Source of the DNA: Halopelagius longus
GTDB taxonomy: Archaea; Halobacteriota; Halobacteria; Halobacteriales; Haloferacaceae
Assembly (NCBI RefSeq): GCF_900100875.1
Contig: NZ_FNKQ01000003.1
Coordinates: 310,001-374,000 of the forward strand
Direction of reading: 5' to 3'
Length of the DNA: 64,000 nucleotides
Each line of letters opens with the position of its first letter. The first letter of the stretch is position 1. The position numbers and the translations under genes are program-made. The notes under the pieces are model-generated. The model worked only from the letters and a program-made list of their open reading frames with translations. It did no database searches and had not been told where the DNA came from. Positions 24,074 through 32,380 of the stretch are shown here, piece after piece.

Positions 24074-24374
24074 AGCGACCCGTCCGCCGTCTACGCGACC
24101 GGACGCCGGGGTGATTCGAGCCCCGCGCGCGACGGACGGCGGATTCGAGGCGGCGTCCGTTTTCGCTCGGTACTTGCGAGATACGTCGCGTTCTCCGCTG
24201 GAGCACCGGATGACTCCCCCATCACACCGTACCCGAAAGCGGCGTCTCCGGTCGCTATTCTCGGAAGTCGTCGAAACGGAATACTCCACCAAAACGAGGG
24301 TTTTCGGGAGTGTACCGTCGTTTTTGCCACGTCGTTGAAGTGAGTCGAATCCGAATCACGGGTGGTGAATTACC
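24074..24374. other. Intergenic stretch without a recognised gene
   Basis: About 300 nt between two small genes. Short open frames here are Arg/Ser-rich on both strands, do not show haloarchaeal acidic composition and match nothing I know. An AT-richer run with aaaacgagggttttcg near 24292-24307 forms a weak dyad and could be a terminator or 5' leader. Nothing else is visible. Confidence 0.4.
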
Positions 24375-24740
24375 ATGGCCGACGATGACCAAAACCGAAC
24401 GCGCGAGGCGGACGCAGAGCGCGAAGCCGAAATCGAATCCGAGATGAAGCGCGTGGACCAAGACCCGGACCAAGTGAAGGAGGGAAGCGAGAGTCTGGGG
24501 ACGCAGAACGCCGAAAGCGGCGCGCCCGAGGGCGAACGAGCACCGATGGACGAAGAAGCGATAGAGGAGGAGGAAGAAGAAGAGGAGGAAGAAGAGACGG
24601 CGGACGACGAAGAAGAGGAGGCTGACGACGAAGGGACGCAGGACGACAACCAGTACGGCGGCGAATCCGAGGGCGACATCGACGCCGTCGAGCAGACGGA
24701 GATGGTCGACGCCAACGACGACGACGAGAGCGAGGAGTGA
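24375..24740 (+). CDS. Highly acidic, probably disordered protein
   Basis: A 121-residue protein made largely of Glu and Asp. It begins MADDDQNRTREADAERE, has a run of about 20 almost uninterrupted acidic residues near residue 65-90, and ends DANDDDESEE. There is no hydrophobic core, membrane segment or known motif, so it is probably disordered. The composition could be a product of coding bias in GC-rich DNA, but the single long frame, ATG start and codon position bias suggest a real gene. No function can be inferred. Confidence 0.55.
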   Translation: MADDDQNRTREADAEREAEIESEMKRVDQDPDQVKEGSESLGTQNAESGAPEGERAPMDEEAIEEEEEEEEEEETADDEEEEADDEGTQDDNQYGGESEGDIDAVEQTEMVDANDDDESEE

Positions 24741-24878
24741 GGCGGCCGACGGAGTCGAGTCCGCGGCCGAATATTCTTCGGTTCACGCCTCCGACTCGCA
24801 GTACCTATCAGAAATAGCACCCATCGGATACGTCATTATCGACCCCGTCAGTAGCGCTGTACCTCCAGACTTTTAACG

Positions 24879-25358
24879 ATGAGATGGATAGAGGGGGTCA
24901 GAGTAAGCGACCATATGTTCGATATTCAACCTACGTTGATGGGGTCGCTCTTGACCGCGAGTGCCTCGCTGTTCGGCGCGTTAGTGGGGGCCATCGTGCC
25001 GCAGCAGATTCGTGTCCGAAACAGGCGAAAGAACCTCCGACTGGCCCTTAGGTCGGAGATAAACCAGATCTTCCTCCACGAACTGCACGTGGACGTCCTC
25101 GCGGAGTTCACCGAGGCGGGGAACCTGAGCCAACTGCTTCCGACGGCGGTGTATCACGCGAACGCGGGCCAAATCGGCCAACTGTCGAGCGACGAGATCG
25201 AGGCGATAGTCACGGTGTACAGCAAAATCGACAGCATCACCCTCTACTTCGAGCGAACGTCGCACGAGGAACTGTCGTGGGAGTACCTCGATAAGTTCTC
25301 CGCGGACTTCGAGGAGGCGCACTCGAAGGCGATAGCGGAGATAGACAAGCGACTGTAA
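24879..25358 (+). CDS. Membrane-anchored helical protein, unknown function
   Basis: A 159-residue protein (147 if the ATG at 24915 is used). An N-terminal membrane helix, LMGSLLTASASLFGALVGAIV, is followed by a basic stop-transfer stretch RVRNRRKNLRLALR and a soluble helical domain of about 100 residues. The architecture resembles small single-pass proteins with a cytoplasmic sensor-like domain, but I cannot assign a family. It is on its own, 138 nt after the acidic gene. Confidence 0.62.
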   Translation: MRWIEGVRVSDHMFDIQPTLMGSLLTASASLFGALVGAIVPQQIRVRNRRKNLRLALRSEINQIFLHELHVDVLAEFTEAGNLSQLLPTAVYHANAGQIGQLSSDEIEAIVTVYSKIDSITLYFERTSHEELSWEYLDKFSADFEEAHSKAIAEIDKRL

Positions 25359-25392
25359 CCGCGACGCGCGGGCGGAACCCGACTCGGCGCGG

Positions 25393-25530
25393 TTACCGAT
25401 ACGCGAGGAGGCGAACCGCCGCGTCGGAGCGAATCCACGCGTTCTCGTCGTCCGCGTCGTACAGTTCGACGCACCCATCGACCACTCGTTCCCGGCACTC
25501 GGGCCACCCGTACGTTCTATCTCGCGCCAT
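25393..25530 (-). CDS. Small haloarchaeal protein (45 aa)
   Basis: A 45-residue protein starting at the ATG at 25528-25530: MARDRTYGWPECRERVVDG, followed by CVELYDADDENAWIRSD. It has two cysteines and an acidic core with Trp residues. The pattern YDADDENAWIRSD followed by a short hydrophobic end is one I associate with small haloarchaeal proteins of unknown function. Reading further upstream gives non-acidic sequence. It converges with the membrane-anchored protein gene, with 34 nt between stops. Confidence 0.5.
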   Translation of the reverse strand: MARDRTYGWPECRERVVDGCVELYDADDENAWIRSDAAVRLLAYR

Positions 25531-25820
25531 GGACTGTCGGCGTCCGACGGTTCCGCGACGATATAAAGGTGCGCTCGAACCCGTCGCACCGCCTCCGCGG
25601 CCGGTGCAGTCGCGAACCCCCGCCGCGGGGAGAACTGCCGTCTCCACAGAAAGAACCGACATCGGCGTCGGATGCGTCGCCGATTCACCCTCGGACCGAC
25701 CGATCAGTCACCTTCATCTACTATTTCGCTCCCTTCGAGGACAAATGTCCATCCAATCCCGTCCGTGGTACCACGACACTCGCAACCCTTTTCCGTGTGG
25801 TGGTCATACGTTAATTTGCA

Positions 25821-26015
25821 ATGGCGAAAGGAAACGTTGACTTCTTCAACGACACAGGCGGCTACGGTTTCATCTCGACGGACGACTCGGACGACGACGT
25901 GTTCTTCCACATGGACGATGTCGGCGGCGACGACCTCGAAGAGGGGCAGGAGCTCGAATTCAGCATCGAGTCCTCCCCCAAGGGCCCCCGCGCGGCGAAC
26001 GTCACCCGACTCTAA
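25821..26015 (+). CDS. cspA: Cold-shock domain protein, copy 1
   Basis: A 64-residue single cold-shock domain, an RNA/ssDNA-binding OB fold acting as an RNA chaperone. RNP1 is GGYGFIST (residues 13-20) and RNP2 is VFFHM (27-31). The domain is acidified for high salt (DDSDDDV, EEGQELEF) and ends KGPRAANVTRL. It is the most divergent of three copies in 1.1 kb, differing from the other two at about 18 residues. It is transcribed separately, since 300 nt separate it from copy 2. Confidence 0.95.
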   Translation: MAKGNVDFFNDTGGYGFISTDDSDDDVFFHMDDVGGDDLEEGQELEFSIESSPKGPRAANVTRL

Positions 26016-26236
26016 CTACCGGTACTGACCGTCGGCGACGACGGTAACTAACCGATTCATCGCGTTTCCGACAGAGCGGACGCGGCCGCGCCCCGATTCA
26101 CACCGGGAGGCGGGACGTCTCTGGATTTTCTGGGATTCGACGGGCGAGCGACGGCTTCTACTCGATACCGACGACAACTACTCGGCAGCGACGGCGTCCG
26201 TTCGGGACGGAACAGTTCACCCGACGGAGAGCGTGC

Positions 26237-26322
26237 GTATTTAAAGAATGTACGCGTGCGAAACCAGACGCTCGCACGCCTCTCGGAAGGGTTAACCGTC
26301 CTCCTCGCCAGATACGGTCGTA
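26237..26322 (+). promoter_or_regulatory. Promoter and possible structured leader of cold-shock gene copy 2
   Basis: TATTTAAAG at 26238-26246 is a good TATA box but sits about 80 nt before the ATG, implying a 5' leader of about 50 nt. Just after it, GCGTGCGA (26254-26261) and TCGCACGC (26272-26279) form a perfect 8-bp inverted repeat. A GGTTAACC element at 26289-26296 is an alternative, closer TATA-like site, which would make the transcript leaderless. Confidence 0.4.
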
Positions 26323-26517
26323 ATGGCAACTGGTAAGGTTGACTTCTTCAACGACACGGGCGGCTACGGTTTCATCGAGACTGAGGATGCGGACGACGAC
26401 GTGTTCTTCCACATGGAGGATGTCGGCGGCCCGGACCTCGAAGAGGGGACGGAAGTCGAATTCGAGATCGAAGACGCGCCGAAAGGCCCCCGCGCGAAGA
26501 ACGTTACCCGACTCTAA
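26323..26517 (+). CDS. cspA: Cold-shock domain protein, copy 2
   Basis: A 64-residue cold-shock domain with the same RNP1 (GGYGFIET) and RNP2 (VFFHM). It differs from copy 3 by one residue (Val versus Ile in EGTEVEFEIED). Its first 95 nt are identical to those of copy 3, while the remaining half carries about 14 mostly synonymous differences. This is unusual for a simple old duplication. Its upstream region is unlike that of copy 3, so the two genes can be regulated separately. Confidence 0.95.
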   Translation: MATGKVDFFNDTGGYGFIETEDADDDVFFHMEDVGGPDLEEGTEVEFEIEDAPKGPRAKNVTRL

Positions 26518-26686
26518 GGTAACGCCGCGGATCGAGTACCGACGGACGAACACACTTTTGGACGGAAGTACCGCCGCGACCGGCGGGTCCCTCCGACGAC
26601 GACGGGCGACGCGAACGTACGAGGGAGTCGCAACTCCGCCGGAGGTCGTGGCGACGACTACCGTGGTAACCGTAGTCGCGCAAGCG

Positions 26687-26696
26687 TTATTTATAG
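26687..26696 (+). promoter_or_regulatory. TATA box of cold-shock gene copy 3
   Basis: TTATTTATAG is centred about 27 nt before the ATG at 26719, the spacing expected for a leaderless haloarchaeal transcript. The same AT-rich patch is not found before copy 1 or 2. Confidence 0.65.
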
Positions 26697-26718
26697 GGCA
26701 CTACTCCATACAGAGGCA

Positions 26719-26913
26719 ATGGCAACTGGTAAGGTTGACTTCTTCAACGACACGGGCGGCTACGGTTTCATCGAGACTGAGGATGCGGACGACGACGTGT
26801 TCTTCCACATGGAAGACGTCGGCGGTCCCGACCTCGAAGAGGGCACGGAGATCGAGTTCGAGATCGAAGACGCCCCCAAGGGCCCCCGCGCGAAGAACGT
26901 CACCCGTCTGTAA
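26719..26913 (+). CDS. cspA: Cold-shock domain protein, copy 3
   Basis: A 64-residue cold-shock domain (RNP1 GGYGFIET, RNP2 VFFHM, end AKNVTRL), almost the same protein as copy 2. It has its own TATA box immediately upstream. As with the other copies, it should bind single-stranded RNA and ease translation under stress; Met31 and the Phe pair of RNP2 are intact. From 26914 to 27150 I see no further gene. Confidence 0.95.
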   Translation: MATGKVDFFNDTGGYGFIETEDADDDVFFHMEDVGGPDLEEGTEIEFEIEDAPKGPRAKNVTRL

Positions 26914-27150
26914 AGCGGACTTCTGAGACGCGAAATACGGTAGCGAACGGAGGCTTGCGGCGTCGCGGCGATTGAGTTCGATCCGGATGCGGCAGTTCTC
27001 CAAACTACTCACTATTCATACAGCGATTGCGCCGCCACCGACGGTGGACCGATCGCACATTCTTCGGGCCGTCGAGACGACCAGCGGTCGCCCCGGGCGA
27101 ACCCGACCGCGAAGGCGAACGCTCAGGTTCGACGCGTGCGAGACGCAACT

Positions 27151-27570
27151 ATGAGTACGGACGGACTCGACCGAAGACGCCTCCGCCGCGCCGCAGTGGT
27201 CCTCCTCTCGGTTGCGGTGGTCGTGGCCGCCTCGGTCGTGACGCCGCCGTCGAACGTCCTCTCCGCGACGGGACCGTTCGGAGTCGGCGCGGACAAGTGG
27301 CTTCACCTCGGGGCGTACTGGGCAGTGACGCTCCTCGTCGCCGCCGCGTTCGGGTCGCGACGGCGACGAGCGCTCGTTCTCGCCGTCGCGTTCGGCGTCG
27401 CCCTCGGGGCGGGCGTCGAACTCGTGCAGGCGACGCTTCCCGCGCGTGCGTTCGACATCGCCGACGCGGCGGTCAACGGCGTCGGCGCGGTTCTCGGGGC
27501 GGCGACGTACGTCGTCGGGCGGCGCGTCCGAGGCGCGAGAGGCGGGCGTCGAGAGGGCAACGGCGGGTGA
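27151..27570 (+). CDS. VanZ-like membrane protein
   Basis: A 139-residue protein with four membrane segments and the VanZ-like pattern: DKWLHLGAYWAVTLLVAAAF (conserved Asp/Lys and His), LGAGVELVQATLPARAFDIAD and NGVGAVLGA. VanZ-like domains occur in teicoplanin resistance and in many archaeal membrane proteins with unknown roles. The C-terminus is basic and Gly-rich. The ATG at 27151 is preferred over one five codons earlier. Confidence 0.87.
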   Translation: MSTDGLDRRRLRRAAVVLLSVAVVVAASVVTPPSNVLSATGPFGVGADKWLHLGAYWAVTLLVAAAFGSRRRRALVLAVAFGVALGAGVELVQATLPARAFDIADAAVNGVGAVLGAATYVVGRRVRGARGGRREGNGG

Positions 27571-27676
27571 GTCACCCCCTCTCGCTCCGTCGTTCCGTCG
27601 CGGCGACGCCGGAGAGCGGCCGCCGACGCGCCATTTTTACCCGCAGACGCCCAAGCGTCGGGTAGTTCGGAGTCCC

Positions 27677-28420
27677 ATGACGGCCACCACCCTCCACCGC
27701 CCGACGCACCGCGACGCGTTGTCCCTCCTCGAAGCGGCGTTCGGCGACGGACGCCTCGTCACGGTGTTCGGCCGGTGCACGGTGGAGTACGACGGGCGCG
27801 CGTCGTCCACCCTCGGGGCCGGCGACAGACTCGTCGTCTGCAAACCCGACGGGACGATTCTCGTCCACACGGATCAAAATCGGAAGCCGGTGAACTGGCA
27901 ACCGCCGGGGTGCACCCACCGCGCGAGCGTCCGCGACGGACGCCTCCGCATCCGGAGTTCGCGCACGACGCCCGACGAGACGCTCGACGTGCGGTTCGAG
28001 CGTCTCGACCAAGTGACGGCCTACGAGGTGAACGACCGGAGCGACCTGAGCCTACAGGGGAGCGAGGAGGACCTCAGACAGCGCATCCTCGAAGACCCCG
28101 CACTCGTCGAGGAGGGGTTCGAACCGTCGGCGACGGAGCGCGAAACCGCGGCCGGACCGGTGGACATCTTCGGCGAGGACGCCGAGGGACGCCCCCTCGT
28201 CGTGGAGTTGAAGCGCCGGCGCGTGGGCCCGTCGGCCGCGAGCCAACTCCAACGGTACGTCGAGGCCCTCGAAACGGAGTTCGCGGCGGACGACGTGCGG
28301 GGTATCTTGGTCGCCCCCTCGGTCACCGACCGGACGAGCGAGTTGCTCGAAGAGAACGGACTCGGGTTCGTCGCCCTCGAACCACTCGCGCGGGAGGCGG
28401 CGGACGGCGCGGGCGACTGA
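27677..28420 (+). CDS. nucS: Endonuclease NucS/EndoMS
   Basis: A 247-residue NucS/EndoMS nuclease, which cuts both strands at mismatches and acts with PCNA in archaeal mismatch repair. The N-terminal DNA-binding half contains CTVEYDGRASSTLGAGDRL and WQPPGCTHRA. The C-terminal nuclease half has VDIFGEDAEGRPLVVELKRRR, whose D, E and K form the PD-(D/E)xK catalytic site, and SQLQRYVEALE. The start is the ATG at 27677; the frame upstream lacks acidic bias. The length is normal. It lies about 100 nt after the VanZ-like gene, probably with its own promoter. Confidence 0.94.
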   Translation: MTATTLHRPTHRDALSLLEAAFGDGRLVTVFGRCTVEYDGRASSTLGAGDRLVVCKPDGTILVHTDQNRKPVNWQPPGCTHRASVRDGRLRIRSSRTTPDETLDVRFERLDQVTAYEVNDRSDLSLQGSEEDLRQRILEDPALVEEGFEPSATERETAAGPVDIFGEDAEGRPLVVELKRRRVGPSAASQLQRYVEALETEFAADDVRGILVAPSVTDRTSELLEENGLGFVALEPLAREAADGAGD

Positions 28421-28472
28421 ACCGCGGCGACGGCCGGACGCGCCAATCGGCCGAAAAAGAGAGGGTGGCGTC

Positions 28473-29702
28473 TCAGTTGCTGCCGCCGGAGTCGGCGGTT
28501 GTGGTCGTGGTGGTGGTTGTATTTCCGGTAGTGTCGTCGCCGTTACCGTTTCCGTTGCCACCGTTTCCGTTGCCACCGTTTCCGTTGTTTTCGTGTCCGT
28601 TGCCGTTACCGTTGCCGTCGTCGCCGTTACCGTTGCAGGCGTCGTGTCCGTTGCCGTCGTCGCCGTTGTCCTTGTCGTCTTCGTCCTTGTGCTCGTCTTC
28701 GTCGTCCACCACGAGGACGAACCCGAGGTCCACGACGGGCTGTCCGTTCTCCGTGAACGGGCCGTCCTCCTCGCCGCCCGAGGAGACGAAGTCGTACGTC
28801 TCGTTGCCGTTAGTGTCGTAGTGCGGCATCGGGATGAGCGGTTGGTCCGAGTGCAGTCTGTCGTCGTCGAAGTCCGCACCCTCGACGTCGAACAGTTTCA
28901 CCTCGACCTCCTCGTGTTCGCCCGCTTCGAGGTACTCGGAGACGCCGATGACGCTCTCGGTGACCTTCCCTTCGAGGAGTCGGGCGTCGTGGATGGCGAC
29001 GAATCCGCCTTCGGAGAGCGTGACTTCGTCGATGTCTATCTCCTCGCCCTCGGAGTACTGGTTCTCGAAGTCGAGGAGGGCGAAGGAGTCCTCGTCGTCT
29101 TCCATCCCCACGAGGCCGAGGTCGACGACGGCCCGTTTGTCGTCGACGTAGGGGCCGTCCTCCTCGCCGCCCGAGGAGACGAAGTCGTACGTCTCGTTGC
29201 CGTTGGTGTCGTAGTGCGGCATCGCGACGAGGGGTTGTCCCTCGCTCAGGCTCTGCTCTTCGTCGCCGAAGTCCGCCCCCGGCACGTCGAACAGGTTGAC
29301 TTCGACCGCGTAGTGCGCGCCGGGTTCGAGGTACTCCGAGACGCCGACGACGCTCTCTACGGCGCTTCCCTCGAACAGTCGTTCGTCGTGGATGGCGACG
29401 AATCCGCCCTCCGAGAGGACCGTCGAGTCGACGACGACGGTGTTTTCGTCCGCCATCTGGTTGCTGAACTCGACGGCGGCGAACGGTTCGTCCTCCTCGT
29501 CGTGACCGTTGCCGTCGCAACTCGTGTCGTCGCCGTTCGAATCGTCGCCCTCTGCGGCGACGCCCGCACTCGACGCGGCGATACCCGCCGTCGTCAGTCC
29601 GACCGCCGACGCGGACAAGAACGTCCGGCGAGACGTCTCCGGTCCGATTCCGTCGCTCGATTCCTCGCTCGCTCGCTCATCTCTGTCGTTAGTGTCGTCC
29701 AT
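28473..29702 (-). CDS. Tat-secreted protein with two DUF7282-type repeats and Asn/Gly-rich tail
   Basis: A 409-residue exported protein. The Tat signal SRRTFLSASAVGLTTAGIAA is at about residues 24-43. Two copies of a roughly 120-residue domain follow (about 75-200 and 205-330); both carry LSEGGFVAIHD, GVSEYLE, and YDTNGNETYDFVSSGGEE. This fits the haloarchaeal DUF7282 family, which is secreted and of unknown function. The tail is a long low-complexity stretch of Asn, Gly and Asp, ending in Thr residues, probably disordered and possibly glycosylated or cell-wall associated. A 73-nt segment is nearly identical in both repeats. Confidence 0.8.
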   Translation of the reverse strand: MDDTNDRDERASEESSDGIGPETSRRTFLSASAVGLTTAGIAASSAGVAAEGDDSNGDDTSCDGNGHDEEDEPFAAVEFSNQMADENTVVVDSTVLSEGGFVAIHDERLFEGSAVESVVGVSEYLEPGAHYAVEVNLFDVPGADFGDEEQSLSEGQPLVAMPHYDTNGNETYDFVSSGGEEDGPYVDDKRAVVDLGLVGMEDDEDSFALLDFENQYSEGEEIDIDEVTLSEGGFVAIHDARLLEGKVTESVIGVSEYLEAGEHEEVEVKLFDVEGADFDDDRLHSDQPLIPMPHYDTNGNETYDFVSSGGEEDGPFTENGQPVVDLGFVLVVDDEDEHKDEDDKDNGDDGNGHDACNGNGDDGNGNGNGHENNGNGGNGNGGNGNGNGDDTTGNTTTTTTTTADSGGSN

Positions 29703-30069
29703 GGTGATAGCCGAGTTACAACTCGGCGAGTGGTACGTCGGACGAATACCACATATATGTTAGCAGTCTGCCAAAAACGTGGAAGTCGAGCGATGGAGAA
29801 CGTATCTCAACGGATAAATTGTCGATATGGGCCACGAAACGGCACATTTCGTCAGTTTCCGTGTCGTTCAACGAACCCGGAAGGAGTGACATAATGGCTC
29901 CGGTGGTGGGATATCTATCACTTTACAGAGAGTTTCTGCCGTCCCGTCGACCGTCGGGCGCCGTCCGCGTCTCGAGGACCGGAATTCTCGTGCGAGGGGT
30001 TCTCACGGCGTCGGGCGGAGGCTTCGAAGCGCTTTTACCCCGGATGGGCGTTATTCACCACAAGTAACT
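29703..30069. other. Divergent spacer upstream of the L10e gene
   Basis: A 367-nt stretch between the divergent DUF7282 gene and rpl10e. Nearest the left gene, an AT-rich patch with ccacatatatgtta (29750-29763) includes a TATA-like element for the minus strand. Nearest rpl10e, gcgcttttaccccgg lies about 35-40 nt before the ATG and may be its promoter. Short open frames in between have no acidic bias, and I take none as genes. Confidence 0.45.
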
Positions 30070-30600
30070 ATGGCAGACAAACCGGCCTCCATGTACCGGG
30101 AGATCTCCAAGGCGGCGTACACCCGACGGGAGTACATCACGGGGATCCCCGGCTCGAAGATTGCACAGCACAATATGGGCAACCTCCAGACCGGCCCGCA
30201 GGACTACGAGGTCCAGATTAGCCTCCGCGTCGAGGAAGAGTGCCAGATTCGCCACGGTGCGCTCGAATCCGCACGTCTCTCCGCGAACCGCGTGATGCTG
30301 AAGCAGGTCGGACAGGAGAACTACAAGATGGTGCTCCGGAAGTTCCCCCACCACGTCATCCGCGAGAACAAGCAGGCGACCGGTGCGGGTGCGGACCGTG
30401 TCTCCGACGGAATGCGGCAGGCGTTCGGGAAGCCCGTCGGAACCGCCGCGCGCATCAAGCGCAACGACCGCGTGTTCACCATCTACTGCAGTCCTGAGGA
30501 CGCGGACATCGCGAAGGACGCGCTCCGCCGCTCCTACAACAAGATTTCGCCGCCGTGCCGCATCGACGTCGAGAAGGGCGAAGAACTGCTCGTCGCGTAA
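30070..30600 (+). CDS. rpl10e: 50S ribosomal protein L10e (uL16)
   Basis: A 176-residue ribosomal protein of the L16/L10e family, which sits near the peptidyl transferase centre and the tRNA-binding corridor of the large subunit. Family blocks are [53 protein letters not shown] and [18 protein letters not shown]. The length is standard for archaea. It is a single gene here, away from the large ribosomal operons, as is usual for archaeal L10e. The ATP-grasp gene follows after 135 nt. Confidence 0.97.
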   Translation: MADKPASMYREISKAAYTRREYITGIPGSKIAQHNMGNLQTGPQDYEVQISLRVEEECQIRHGALESARLSANRVMLKQVGQENYKMVLRKFPHHVIRENKQATGAGADRVSDGMRQAFGKPVGTAARIKRNDRVFTIYCSPEDADIAKDALRRSYNKISPPCRIDVEKGEELLVA

Positions 30601-30735
30601 TCGAGCGAACCTTCTCTCGTCGCTTTTCCGCCGACCGACGCTCCCGAGCGACGGCCACGCCGCCGTCTCCCGCGGGCCGGCCTCTCTCCTCGCGAGTCGG
30701 GCGATTTTTCGTCCGTCGGTCCCTCTCCTCGCCCG

Positions 30736-31614
30736 ATGCTTCGACTCGCGGTCGCCACGGAGCGCCGGACGTTCGAGCGAATGCGCGACCCCCTCGGGGC
30801 CCGCGGCATCGACGTGGCCCACCTTCCGGCGAAGGAACGGGCGATTCGGCTCACCGACGCGCCGACGCGGGAGTTCGACGTCGGGTTCGTCTACCCGCCG
30901 CGACTGATGGAGGGCGGAGCGCTCTCGGCCCTGTACGACGTTCCGTGGGTCAACGGCCGCGAGGCGGTGCTCACCTCCCGGAACAAAGCCGGCGTCGTCG
31001 CGCGACTCTCGCGGGCGGGGCTTCCGGTGCCCGAGACGCGCATGGTGTCGAACCCCGCAGACGAGAGCGACGTGCGCGACGCCGTCTCCGGACTCGACTT
31101 CCCCGTCGTCGTCAAGCCGAACTCGACGACGCGCGGCGTCGGCGTCGCGAAGGCGGCGGACCTCGATTCGCTCCTCGGCGTCGTCGATTACCTCGACCTC
31201 GTCCACGACTACCGCGCGACGGGCGATAAGTCGTACCTGATTCAGGAGTTCCTCCCGGAGGCGCGCGATTACCGCGTCATGGTCGTCGAGGGCGAGGTGG
31301 TCGGCGGCGTCGAACGCCGACTGTCGGCAGCGGCCTTGGCGGAGGGGCGGTGGAAGCACAACGTCCACCGCGGCGCGGAAGCCGTCGGCGTGGACGTGCG
31401 ACCCGAGCACCGCGAACTCGCCGTCTCGGTGGCCGAGACGCTCGATATCCCCTACCTCGGCGTGGACCTCTTGGAGTCCGAGGGGCGGACCGTCGTCTCG
31501 GAGACGAACGCCCGGCCGACGATAGACGACGCGACGAAGTACGAAGCGGACTTCTGGGACCGACTGGCGGCACTGATACGAAAGACGGCCGACGAACGAG
31601 ACGGTAGAAACTGA
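30736..31614 (+). CDS. RimK-like ATP-grasp ligase
   Basis: A 292-residue ATP-grasp enzyme. After an N-terminal Rossmann-like domain with NGREAVLTSRNKAGVVARL, the ATP-grasp core shows FPVVVKPNSTTRGVGVAKA (the phosphate-binding Lys and loop), IQEFLPEARDYRVMVVEGEVV, and the metal ligands in VDLLESEG and ETNARPTIDDA. This is close to the RimK/LysX group, which adds amino acids to carboxyl groups, for example Glu to ribosomal protein S6 or LysW. The substrate is not evident. The position after an L10e gene makes a ribosomal or cofactor substrate an idea only. Confidence 0.85.
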   Translation: MLRLAVATERRTFERMRDPLGARGIDVAHLPAKERAIRLTDAPTREFDVGFVYPPRLMEGGALSALYDVPWVNGREAVLTSRNKAGVVARLSRAGLPVPETRMVSNPADESDVRDAVSGLDFPVVVKPNSTTRGVGVAKAADLDSLLGVVDYLDLVHDYRATGDKSYLIQEFLPEARDYRVMVVEGEVVGGVERRLSAAALAEGRWKHNVHRGAEAVGVDVRPEHRELAVSVAETLDIPYLGVDLLESEGRTVVSETNARPTIDDATKYEADFWDRLAALIRKTADERDGRN

Positions 31615-31658
31615 CGGAGAAGAGCGAATCGAACGAGATGCGCCTCGGACGACGCCGG

Positions 31659-32021
31659 TTACTCGACGTCGATGGGTGCGGAGTCTTCCGCCTTCGCGAA
31701 CGTGACTTGGAGGACGCCGTTGTTGAAGGAGGCGTCCGCGGAGTGTTCGTCCACCCTGACGGGGAGGCGGATGCGTTCGTCGAACTCCCGGCGGTCGCTG
31801 GCCGCGCTAATCGTGAGCATCTCGCCGTCGCACTTCAGGTCGATACCGTCCTTCTCCACGCCCGGTAGGTCCGCGACGAGTCGAATGGTCTCGCCCTCAT
31901 CGTAGACGTCGACGTGCGTCTCCGAGGCGAATCCGGTAGAGTCGCTACCGGTCATCTCGTTCATCATCCGTTCGATTTCGTCGAAGATGTTGTCGAACGG
32001 ATCGTCGCGTTCATCTCTCAT
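31659..32021 (-). CDS. Hsp20/alpha-crystallin small heat-shock protein
   Basis: A 120-residue small heat-shock protein. The alpha-crystallin domain spans about residues 34-115: HVDVYDEGETIRLVADLPGV, then RIRLPVRVDEHSADASFNNG and VLQVTFAKAED. The A/N-x-G-V-L motif is present as FNNGVLQV, while the C-terminal IxI motif appears reduced to APIDVE. It should form oligomers that hold unfolded proteins. The start at 32021 (MRDERDDPFD) is preferred; another start lies four codons upstream. The 350 nt between it and gapA hold both divergent promoters and no visible gene. Confidence 0.9.
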   Translation of the reverse strand: MRDERDDPFDNIFDEIERMMNEMTGSDSTGFASETHVDVYDEGETIRLVADLPGVEKDGIDLKCDGEMLTISAASDRREFDERIRLPVRVDEHSADASFNNGVLQVTFAKAEDSAPIDVE

Positions 32022-32364
32022 ACGTACCTCCATTGGACGTTTCCGCTCAAAAGCCTTCTCCCCCCGGAACCGTCGGGACGGGCGCCCGTTCCGCGACGGA
32101 GTGGTAGAACCGCCGACACGTCCGGGCGGCGTCGAGGCGCGGGACGACGCGAGTCGCTCCGGTCGTCACCCCTACCGATAGCTCTGTTCGTTCGTGCACG
32201 GTTCCGAACGAATCTGTTCGAAGTCGGAGCGCGTCCGCGGTGGCGACTTTCCACATTCTCCATTATCTTTAGGAGAATTTTTCGGCGAACGTCAACGAGA
32301 ATCGATAATTCGGGCGTTCGAGGGCGAAATCGTTACACAGGGATTCAAGTGTCCGCGCCACCAC

Positions 32365-32380
32365 TACTCGAACATGAGTG
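32365..32380 (+). promoter_or_regulatory. TrmB-like site overlapping the gapA start codon
   Basis: TACT-CGAACAT-GAGTG matches the known haloarchaeal TrmB consensus TACT-N7/8-GAGTA except for the last base, and it spans the ATG at 32374-32376. TrmB is a sugar-responsive regulator of glycolytic and gluconeogenic genes in Halobacterium. The match is short and partly coding, so it is only a candidate. Confidence 0.4.

Noticed and set aside
28593-29894. A 433-residue plus-strand frame opposite the DUF7282 gene
   Set aside because: It is the valine-rich complement of the Asp/Asn/Gly-rich coding strand, a typical shadow.
29819-30067. An 82-residue frame ahead of rpl10e
   Set aside because: It is basic and Ser/Arg-rich, has no homolog I know and covers the expected promoter of rpl10e.
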